Shown: one piece after another, positions 8,710 through 14,055 of the stretch
Layout of the letters: every line of letters starts with the position of its first letter
How positions within the stretch are numbered: position 1 is the stretch's first letter
From: a virus
Direction: 5' to 3' (one strand)
Virus record (IMG/VR): IMGVR_UViG_3300042905_006493
Coordinates: 1 to 21,762 of that record
Length of the DNA: 21,762 nucleotides
Made by a program: the position numbers and the translations under genes
The notes under the pieces: generated by a model
Database searches by the model: none
What the model saw: the letters and a program-made list of their open reading frames with translations, nothing else
What the model was told of the DNA's origin: nothing

Positions 8710-10122
8710 TCATTGTCCTCTCTGGCGACGAACCAGCTCCTTGAGCCGTTCTCTCCCGGCGCGATATTCCTCAGAATTCCTGTCGGGCATGTCATCGAGC
8801 TGCTCGGCGAGACTGTTGATCTCGGCAGTCAGATCGAACTGTGACGTGCCGGCTCCCATCGAGGCAAGCTTGCCGCCCCACATCTTGATCAGCTCCTTGC
8901 GCGCCTTGCTGATGTCCTGCAGATTGCGCTTGAAGATCGGCCAGCTGAGAGACGGGTTGATCGAGCCCTCGGCGGCAGCCAGGAGGGCAAGTTCTCGGTC
9001 AGAGATCGCGCCCAGGGCGCCACCCGTCTTGCTGTTGCGCCGCATGTCGGCCAGCGTCTTGAAGGCCACGTCTGCCTCGATGTTCTTGATGAGGGCTCGG
9101 ACGTCACTCGCTCCGGTGGTGACGGGCAGCGTGGCAATCCAGTCAGAAAATTTTCCAGTCGCCGGGAGTCTGGCTCCCTGCGCCGTGTCGACGATCGTGT
9201 CGATGTCTCGCACGACGCGGTTGGCCTGCTCGATGCTCGACTGCATCGTGCTGATCTCCTTCTCCTGGTCCGCGTCGGCCGTGCTCGGCTCGTAGGTGGT
9301 CGAGACCTCTCCCTTGGCGTTGACGGTCACGCCCTTGAGACGGAGTTCATCCTTGAGTTCCTCGGGAAGTCCAGAGGCCGTGGTCTCGGTCCGTCCGCCG
9401 GCTCCCTTGTCGATCGTCGTGGCGCCGGTGGCCCGATTGATGATCATGCGACCCCCGCCAGATTCCTCAGGAATCGGGACCACAAGAAGCATTCCTCCTG
9501 GACCGGCCGTCGTGTAGCCCTCTGGGGCGGCGCCGGGCGCGGGTTCCTCGCCGGGAGGACGGGCTCCCTGAAGAGGCGGGAGCGGAACGTCGCCCGACGG
9601 GAGTCCTGGCTCGACGTTCTCGGGCGCATTCGGGTCGAATGGCTCAAGAGGCAGATCCTCGGGTCTCAGACCAAGATTTGGGTCAGGAATGTCGCCGAGT
9701 GGCGATGGGCCCTTTTCACCGAGAAACTCGGCATAGGGATCCTCAAGTTTGCGAATCTGCTCGATGTTCTGCAGACGCTGCCCGAGCAGGCGCTCGCGGT
9801 CGAGCGGGCTGAGAATGTTGCCAAGAACGTTGCGCTCGCGGGCAATCTCAAGAGCACGCTGATGAGCGAGCTCGTCTTCCTCGCGCTTCTGTTTTCGTTC
9901 AAGAAGCCCGATTCCGGCTCCGAGCACACTCTCGAGGGCCACGTTGACCCCGGAGAGAAGACTGGCTGTCGCCTGGCGTGATCCCTCGGTGATGGCATTG
10001 ATCCCGAGATCTCCCGGGGCAAGCGACGCGCCAGACACAAACGACAATGGTGTCGGGGTGGCGGGCTGAAATTGTGCCCCTCCTCCCCGTGCCACCGTGA
10101 AGCCGCCGGTCTGGATTGCCAT
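8710..10122 (-). CDS. 470-residue phage virion-associated protein, unknown function
   Basis: Start chosen at the ATG giving MAIQTGGF, 19 bases after the previous stop and preceded by a purine-rich stretch (AAGAGAAA); a longer in-frame reading would run into the previous gene. In order: a Gly/Pro N-terminus; a helical stretch about 40-110, charged at its end (ERKQKREEDELAHQR), likely coiled coil; a Pro-rich linker about 115-210; and a C-terminal helical region with MRRNSKTGGALGAISDREL near residue 370, followed by a coiled-coil-like tail. The N-S-x-T-G-G-A-L-G-x-[IV]-S-[DE]-x-E-L pattern recurs in many phage structural or injection-gene neighbourhoods, but I know no defined function for it. 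It immediately precedes the giant protein, so the two are probably translated together and may both be internal or ejected proteins. Confidence 0.9.
   Translation of the reverse strand: MAIQTGGFTVARGGGAQFQPATPTPLSFVSGASLAPGDLGINAITEGSRQATASLLSGVNVALESVLGAGIGLLERKQKREEDELAHQRALEIARERNVLGNILSPLDRERLLGQRLQNIEQIRKLEDPYAEFLGEKGPSPLGDIPDPNLGLRPEDLPLEPFDPNAPENVEPGLPSGDVPLPPLQGARPPGEEPAPGAAPEGYTTAGPGGMLLVVPIPEESGGGRMIINRATGATTIDKGAGGRTETTASGLPEELKDELRLKGVTVNAKGEVSTTYEPSTADADQEKEISTMQSSIEQANRVVRDIDTIVDTAQGARLPATGKFSDWIATLPVTTGASDVRALIKNIEADVAFKTLADMRRNSKTGGALGAISDRELALLAAAEGSINPSLSWPIFKRNLQDISKARKELIKMWGGKLASMGAGTSQFDLTAEINSLAEQLDDMPDRNSEEYRAGRERLKELVRRQRGQ
8716..8723 (-). promoter_or_regulatory. Strong ribosome binding site of the giant gene
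   Basis: The minus strand reads AGAGAGGA, with AGGA nine bases before the ATG at 8706. It overlaps the end of the 470-residue gene. It supports the chosen start and implies independent initiation for the giant protein rather than pure coupling. Confidence 0.75.
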
Positions 10123-10141
10123 TTGTCGGAGATTTCTCTTA

Positions 10142-10699
10142 TCAGGCTGAACCGTAAAGTGCGCGCAGCCAATCGAGACCGGATCCACCGCCGAGATTCA
10201 CGTTGCCGGGTGCGGCCATCATGTTTCCATATTCGGGTGCCACGGGACTGATCGTTGGTGGAGAATACACGGAGGCCGATCTCCTGGATCTCGAACCTGG
10301 GACTGGCGAGAGACCCGGAGCCGCGCCGGCTGACGAGCCGGGCGTGATGGGCGAGATTCCCCCCACGGCCTGCGCGGCGGCAGCCTGCTGCATTTTTTCA
10401 TAATTCGTGAGCGCGGCCTGGTCGGCCGTGCGCTGTCTCACGTTATGCTCTTCCTGCGTCCGGCGAGCTTCTTCCTCACGCTGTCTTTGTTCCTCCGCAT
10501 TTCGGGCATTTTCTGCTTCCAGACGCATCTGATTGATTATGTTTTCGTTTGCGGCACGCTCTGCCGCAAAGATCGCGGCCCAGTCTGTCTGTGGCGCGGC
10601 GGGTGCAGGCGCCGCTCCGCCCCCGCCCTTGCTCGGCGGCTTTAGAGATCTTGCCGCTCCTTTAATGTCTCCCTTCAAAACCGATTTGACGAATCCCAT
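10142..10699 (-). CDS. 185-residue Ala/Pro-rich protein with a coiled coil
   Basis: The start is supported by GAAAGGAA eight bases upstream. The N-terminus (MGFVKSVLKGDIKGAARS) is an amphipathic basic helix. An Ala/Pro/Gly linker follows, then a strongly charged heptad-like helix about residues 50-95 (rich in E, R, Q: AEEQRQREEEARRTQEEH), then a Ser/Pro/Gly-rich disordered C-terminal half. No enzyme motif is visible. Small proteins with this layout are common between tail genes and internal virion genes of podoviruses, and I infer a minor structural or ejection role. It is the second gene after the phage-type promoter. Confidence 0.88.
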   Translation of the reverse strand: MGFVKSVLKGDIKGAARSLKPPSKGGGGAAPAPAAPQTDWAAIFAAERAANENIINQMRLEAENARNAEEQRQREEEARRTQEEHNVRQRTADQAALTNYEKMQQAAAAQAVGGISPITPGSSAGAAPGLSPVPGSRSRRSASVYSPPTISPVAPEYGNMMAAPGNVNLGGGSGLDWLRALYGSA

Positions 10700-10707
10700 G
10701 GTATGTG

Positions 10708-10715
10708 TTCCTTTC
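10708..10715 (-). promoter_or_regulatory. Ribosome binding site of the 185-residue gene
   Basis: The minus strand reads GAAAGGAA, ending eight bases before the ATG at 10699, inside an A-rich 22-base gap between genes. It fixes the start. Confidence 0.7.
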
Positions 10716-10721
10716 TTTTTG

Positions 10722-11006
10722 TTACAGCGCCAGCGCGCCCGCTCTCATTGAGCTATTCATATTGTCGGCCATTCCCGGTTGTGCCTGTTGTGCCTGTTGT
10801 GCCTGTTGTGCCTGTTGTGCCGGCGGTCTCGCGGATCCAAAAAAGTTTTCCACGGGAGGCCGAGCCGGCGGTCTGCCGGCACTCTCGCCGTTTCCGCTCA
10901 TGCTAAATACGCCGCCCAGTCTGGGCCGCGATCTGTCTGCGCCGCCGCCAATTGGCAATATGCCAGGCTGAATTATTCCTCTCCCAAGTCTGCTTGCTCC
11001 GCCCAT
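10722..11006 (-). CDS. 94-residue MGGAS-type small protein with an AQQ repeat
   Basis: First gene after the phage-type promoter. GGGAGA, eight bases before the ATG, serves both as the predicted transcript start and as a Shine-Dalgarno-like sequence. The product is low in complexity: MGGASRLGRG start, Gly/Pro/Arg-rich middle, PPARPPV, then four A-Q-Q triplets at about residues 63-74 and a short Met/Asn/Ala tail. No fold or enzyme motif is apparent. The N-terminal M-G-G-A is shared with the next two genes upstream. It is probably a small virion component, but function is unknown. Confidence 0.78.
   Translation of the reverse strand: MGGASRLGRGIIQPGILPIGGGADRSRPRLGGVFSMSGNGESAGRPPARPPVENFFGSARPPAQQAQQAQQAQQAQPGMADNMNSSMRAGALAL
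10781..10821. repeat. 9-bp tandem repeat (GTGCCTGTT x4 plus a partial copy)
   Basis: Four exact head-to-tail copies of GTGCCTGTT at 10781-10816, followed by GTGCC. The unit is a multiple of three, so the leftward gene keeps its frame and gains or loses an Ala-Gln-Gln triplet per copy. This is a typical slippage-prone minisatellite within coding DNA. Confidence 0.95.
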
Positions 11007-11014
11007 GGTTTTAT

Positions 11015-11037
11015 TCTCCCTATAGTGTTTGGTTGTT
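11015..11037 (-). promoter_or_regulatory. T7-type (single-subunit RNA polymerase) promoter
   Basis: On the minus strand the bases CACTATAGGGAGA (11027-11015) match the T7 late promoter from -7 to +6 exactly. The upstream specificity segment differs: AACAACCAAA at -17 to -8, with C at -11 and A at -10, -9 and -8. Upstream divergence with a conserved core and start is what separates T7, T3, K11 and SP6 promoters. The predicted start is G11020, giving a 14-base leader to the ATG at 11006. The site fills an AT-rich 33-base gap in otherwise GC-rich packed genes. No other copy was noticed in the window. Confidence 0.72.
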
Positions 11038-11039
11038 TG

Positions 11040-11426
11040 TCAGATGGAATATCCTCCCTGGGATGTCCCAAAAATTGCAGAACCCTGTCTTGCTCCCGAA
11101 AACTTGGGAAAATTTCCGGCCGGCCCGGTGAATGAAAACGGAGCAGCTGGGCTATAGAACGCTGAAGAATCCACCGAAAAATCTGGAATCTGCTGTCCGG
11201 CAATTGATTTGGCAATCTGGCCGGAGGCGTCTCTGACGGCGCCGCCAAAAAATCGCGCGATCTGAGAATAATCTGGTGCCCCGCCGGTCGGCTGTGCCCG
11301 TGGCACCCATCCCATTCCAGAGATGTTGCTGCCGGTGATTCCGCCGATTGTGGAACGGGCCATTGAGGCCGGACTCGAGTATCCGCCAGATGCCGCGGCC
11401 GCCGGTGCTGAAGAGGCTCCTCCCAT
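11040..11426 (-). CDS. 128-residue MGGAS-type Gly/Ser/Ala-rich protein
   Basis: The start at 11426 is set by GAGGTGA seven bases upstream; that sequence contains the TGA stop of the preceding gene. The product begins MGGASSAPAAAASGG, then has a Gly/Ser-rich region, a short helical stretch around YSQIARFFGGAVRDASGQIAKSIAG (split here as YSQIARFFGG and AVRDASGQIAKSIAG) and an aromatic, Gly-rich tail ending GTSQGGYSI. No known family is recognised. Its stop lies directly upstream of the phage-type promoter, so it belongs to the preceding transcription segment. Likely a small virion or assembly protein by context only. Confidence 0.78.
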   Translation of the reverse strand: MGGASSAPAAAASGGYSSPASMARSTIGGITGSNISGMGWVPRAQPTGGAPDYSQIARFFGGAVRDASGQIAKSIAGQQIPDFSVDSSAFYSPAAPFSFTGPAGNFPKFSGARQGSAIFGTSQGGYSI

Positions 11427-11432
11427 GGTCTG

Positions 11433-11439
11433 TCACCTC
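11433..11439 (-). promoter_or_regulatory. Ribosome binding site embedding the upstream stop codon
   Basis: GAGGTGA on the minus strand, seven bases before the ATG at 11426. Its last three bases are the TGA stop of the 92-residue gene, so termination and re-initiation are likely coupled at this junction. Confidence 0.7.
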
Positions 11440-11711
11440 ACGCCCATCGGGGCGGATCGCATTGGAACTGTCGGAGGCGGAACGACGCTCACGCTGGGGC
11501 TGGGTCCTCCGGTCGAACGAAACAGGGGCAGGCGCTGCAGTGCCATCATTTCCTGATCTGAGATCATGCCATACGGCTGCCGGAGGGCCGTCTGCGACAT
11601 CTCGGTTGCGCCCTCGCTCATCGGATCCATGAGGGCATATTCTTCACGTGGAGGCAGAGGACGAGTGATCCTCTCCATCTTGGCCATTGTCTGTCTGTTA
11701 GCGCCTCCCAT
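11433..11711 (-). CDS. 92-residue MGGAN-type small protein
   Basis: Starts MGGANRQTMAKMERITRPLP, continues with an acidic/Met-rich middle (EEYALMDPMSEGATEM) and a helix (MISDQEMMALQRLP), and ends in a Pro/Ser/Val-rich tail. No family is recognised. A 49-base gap (11712-11760) separates it from the PAPS-reductase-family gene; I see no promoter or hairpin there, only a weak TTAGAGAC before the ATG. It shares the M-G-G-A start with the two genes downstream, which suggests a common handling of these three proteins. Confidence 0.75.
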   Translation of the reverse strand: MGGANRQTMAKMERITRPLPPREEYALMDPMSEGATEMSQTALRQPYGMISDQEMMALQRLPLFRSTGGPSPSVSVVPPPTVPMRSAPMGVR

Positions 11712-11760
11712 GTCTCTAAGAATCTAATCCATTTCTGCCAGGACTCAGAATCAGAAAATT

Positions 11761-12594
11761 CTATGCAGAATCCTCACGTCCGAGCCCGCAGTAGGCAAAA
11801 TCTGGCCTGACCCACGGAACCAGATGTGACACGTTGTTCACGTCGATGCCATACTTGGGACACCTGACAAAGGACGCCGAGGTCGGGTCGCAGCACTTTG
11901 TGCAGGTATGGAAATAATCGGGATTTGTCGAGTCCTTCCCAAGGACTCTTCGATTCTTCACGTCGTAGCGCGTCTCGTCGTGCGGCACCGAGTGTCTCTC
12001 ATGGTATTCAAAGACGTCGCCGTCGGTCCACTCGCGAATCGGATAAAGGATCGTCCCGGCGTTCTCGAGCTGGAGCCGGTCGACTCGCAGGGGAACCTTT
12101 CCAACGGTCGGGTCGTCGTCAGAGGACTTGTGGCCCATGACCATGCAGTCCCATGGAAAGTTGAATGTCCCAAGGGGACGGGCAAGAAACGTCTCGAGTG
12201 CACAGAGAAACGGCCGCCCTTCTTCTGGAACAATTGTCCCGCGCGCCACCATGAGATGCTGCGAGTTGGACATTGCCATGGAGTTGACCTGGTAGCATTC
12301 CATGATGTCGACTCTGCCCTCTTTTCCTCGACAGAGACTGACGGCCGAAGGAGCATAGTCGTGCGCCTCAAGATTCCACTCGTCGATGATCCTATTGACG
12401 AAGCGCAGCTTCTCTGGCATCCAGGGCTCTCGCCAGCAGACGACAGGAAGTTCTCTCTTCATGAGAAACTTGATCATATGCAGGACCACCATCGAGTCCT
12501 TGCCGCCCGACCAGAGAATGACCGGATTCTTTGCCGTCCTGAGCATGCGATCGAGAAAATCGATCGTGGCCTCGACACGCCGGTCGAGGGTCAT
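11761..12594 (-). CDS. PAPS reductase-family (PP-loop ATPase) protein
   Basis: The start is fixed by an ATGA overlap with the upstream stop. The 277-residue product has the PP-loop nucleotide-binding motif SGGKDSM at residues 29-35, an LYPIREWTDGDVFEY segment (183-197) typical of the adenosine-phosphosulfate reductase/CysD superfamily, a cysteine cluster CTKCC (231-235) with C245, and an end FAYCGLG (C269) that resembles the catalytic ECGLH-type tail of CysH but with Y in place of E and G in place of H. Relatives reduce or activate sulfate, or carry out other PP-loop chemistry such as nucleic-acid sulfur modification. Phages often carry this gene without a known role. Its insertion among virion genes is unusual for a metabolic enzyme. 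Whether it reduces PAPS cannot be decided from sequence. Confidence 0.9.
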   Translation of the reverse strand: MTLDRRVEATIDFLDRMLRTAKNPVILWSGGKDSMVVLHMIKFLMKRELPVVCWREPWMPEKLRFVNRIIDEWNLEAHDYAPSAVSLCRGKEGRVDIMECYQVNSMAMSNSQHLMVARGTIVPEEGRPFLCALETFLARPLGTFNFPWDCMVMGHKSSDDDPTVGKVPLRVDRLQLENAGTILYPIREWTDGDVFEYHERHSVPHDETRYDVKNRRVLGKDSTNPDYFHTCTKCCDPTSASFVRCPKYGIDVNNVSHLVPWVRPDFAYCGLGREDSA

Positions 12595-13367
12595 AGGGCG
12601 ATTCCGGCCGCCGTGATTCCGGCGCCAGCGAGAGCGCCGCCGCCTCCGATCAGGGCCCCGGCCATGGAGGCCCGATTTGCGGCTCCGGCTGCCTGCGCGG
12701 CGTTGTAGGCACTGACGTTTTGGGCGCGGCGTGCCGCTTCCATCTGGGCCGCCTGATTGAAGGCATTGGCCACGTTTCCGGTCTGAGCTCCCATGTATCC
12801 CAAAACCTGCTGACGATATGCGTTGCGAAGATTCGCGTTCTCTGCGGCCGTCTGGCTCATGATTCCAGCGAGAGAGCCCGGATCCAGGCCGGCCACGGGA
12901 GCCGGATTGGCCTGAAGATATGACGACACTCGGTCCTGCAGAGCCTGGCGGTTGGCATAATAGTCTCGCCGGCTGCGATCGGCGAGCGCCGACCGGGCAA
13001 ATCCAGATTCTGTTTTTGCTCCGGTTCCCACAACATCTGAGAGTCCCTGACGAAGCCACAGGTTGGAAAGTTCTCGGCTGGGACCCCCAGCAAAATCCTC
13101 TTCAAGCTGCTGACGCAGTCCGGCCCGCATTCTGGAAGTTTCTGGGGCAAGTTCTCGCTCAAGAGCCGCAGAATTGAGCGCATTGATGGTGGCCTCGCGG
13201 CGAGCCATTTCCTGGAGACGCGGAATGTTTTCAGTCAGTTGTTCTGGCGGCGTCTGCGCCACATATCCGGTCATGTCCCTCCCAAGACCAAGGATGTCTT
13301 GAATGCCCTGCCCATACCACTCGATGGGTTGCGCAAACTGCACTGATGGTGTTTTTCCTCCGCCCAT
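12591..13367 (-). CDS. 258-residue internal/ejection-type protein with a C-terminal glycine zipper
   Basis: Start taken at the ATG giving MGGGKTPSVQ; a TTG three codons upstream is a weaker alternative, and neither has a clear Shine-Dalgarno. Residues 40-150 are predicted helical and charged. Residues 170-230 are Ala/Asn/Gln-rich helix (NAFNQAAQMEAARRAQ). The last 26 residues (from about 233) form a hydrophobic glycine zipper, including GALIGGGGALAGAG, able to enter a membrane. Podovirus ejection proteins, which form a channel through the cell envelope, often have this Ala/Gln-rich helix plus glycine zipper. Its place after the nozzle-like gene fits the position of T7 gp14. The assignment is by composition and order, not by a defined domain. 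Its stop overlaps the start of the PAPS-reductase-family gene. Confidence 0.88.
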   Translation of the reverse strand: MGGGKTPSVQFAQPIEWYGQGIQDILGLGRDMTGYVAQTPPEQLTENIPRLQEMARREATINALNSAALERELAPETSRMRAGLRQQLEEDFAGGPSRELSNLWLRQGLSDVVGTGAKTESGFARSALADRSRRDYYANRQALQDRVSSYLQANPAPVAGLDPGSLAGIMSQTAAENANLRNAYRQQVLGYMGAQTGNVANAFNQAAQMEAARRAQNVSAYNAAQAAGAANRASMAGALIGGGGALAGAGITAAGIAL

Positions 13368-13379
13368 ATCAGTCAAAAT

Positions 13380-13766
13380 TTACACGGTCCCATTCAGCAA
13401 GTAAATCTCGCGGTTCATCTTTGAAAATCCGATGTTCTCCAACATCTGCGTAGAAAATGTCTTCCGGGTCTCATCGAGGGGCACCCCGATCCAGCCCTCG
13501 CCGCCATGGCTGAGCTGCGCGACGGACTTCCAGCCATTCACCACGTCCATGATCCCGCGTGGCGTGGCGACCTCGGGATGGAACGCCGGAAAGGCCACCG
13601 GAAGATATACGATGTCGGCATAGCCAAAGGTCTTTTCATCTCGCTCAAAGGCGACGAGCCTTCCGTTCTTCCAGTGCCCGATCTCGTGATCGAAGGTTCT
13701 GGCGAACTGCTGCATTCTCTTGAAGTCGTCGGAATACGGGCTGACGTCGATGAATCGGGTTTTCAT
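13380..13766 (-). CDS. 128-residue GNAT-like protein
   Basis: The ATG at 13766 overlaps the preceding TGA (ATGA). The protein starts MKTRFIDVSPYSDDFKRM. It contains GRLVAFERDEKTFGYADIV (an acetyltransferase-like central strand pair), FPAFHPEVATPRGIMD, and a C-terminal GWIGVPLDE followed by MLENIGFSKMNREIYLL, which resembles the end of GNAT folds where a helix leads into G-F and a last strand. The classical acetyl-CoA loop (R-x-x-G-x-G) is not evident, so it may be a degenerate or non-catalytic member. Related small proteins are frequent beside phage tail genes. The gene is certain; the family is tentative. Confidence 0.87.
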   Translation of the reverse strand: MKTRFIDVSPYSDDFKRMQQFARTFDHEIGHWKNGRLVAFERDEKTFGYADIVYLPVAFPAFHPEVATPRGIMDVVNGWKSVAQLSHGGEGWIGVPLDETRKTFSTQMLENIGFSKMNREIYLLNGTV

Positions 13767-14053
13767 GATACAGATGTGGGTGGCTGTGGTTCTGGCGGTA
13801 TGGTTGGCAGCGTCTGCGAGGTCGAGATGCTGTTCGAGAGGGACAGCGGAATCTCCTGGGCGAGGTCCTGGATGAACTGGTTGACGGTCGACGTCGAGTA
13901 GCCGGTCATGGCACAGGGCAGACACTCCTGGGTTGGCATGTTCGGGACCGTGATCGACGAATAGAACGACATCGGGAGACGGTCGGAGAATGGACTCACG
14001 AAGGCGTTCGGAGTTGTCCCATTGAGGAGCGTGACTGAGGTGGCCTTGGGCAT
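13763..14053 (-). CDS. 96-residue small protein after the nozzle gene
   Basis: Begins two bases after the stop of the 1219-residue gene, through the same TGACCATG string seen at the left end of the window, with no Shine-Dalgarno, and overlaps the next gene by ATGA. The product has a beta-type N-terminal half (MPKATSVTLLNGTTPNAF), a C-x-x-C pair (C44, C47), a short helix (TVNQFIQDLAQEI) and a Pro/Ser/Thr-rich tail. No family is recognised. Tight coupling to the nozzle-like protein suggests a tail accessory or chaperone role, which is inference. Confidence 0.83.
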   Translation of the reverse strand: MPKATSVTLLNGTTPNAFVSPFSDRLPMSFYSSITVPNMPTQECLPCAMTGYSTSTVNQFIQDLAQEIPLSLSNSISTSQTLPTIPPEPQPPTSVS

Positions 14054-14055
14054 GG

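Noticed and set aside
10781-10821. CRISPR-like array
   Set aside because: The repeats are nine bases, adjacent without spacers and in frame in a coding region, so they are a minisatellite.
11015-11050. Host sigma-70 promoter in the same gap (CTGACA and TATAGG)
   Set aside because: The two hexamers are only 13 bases apart, too close for sigma-70, while the 13-base exact match to the phage-type core explains the region better.
11761-13059. 432-codon reading of the PAPS-reductase-family gene with 155 extra N-terminal residues
   Set aside because: The added part overlaps the 258-residue gene in another frame and is low-complexity Gly/Arg/Ser. The ATGA overlap at 12594 gives a normal-length protein.
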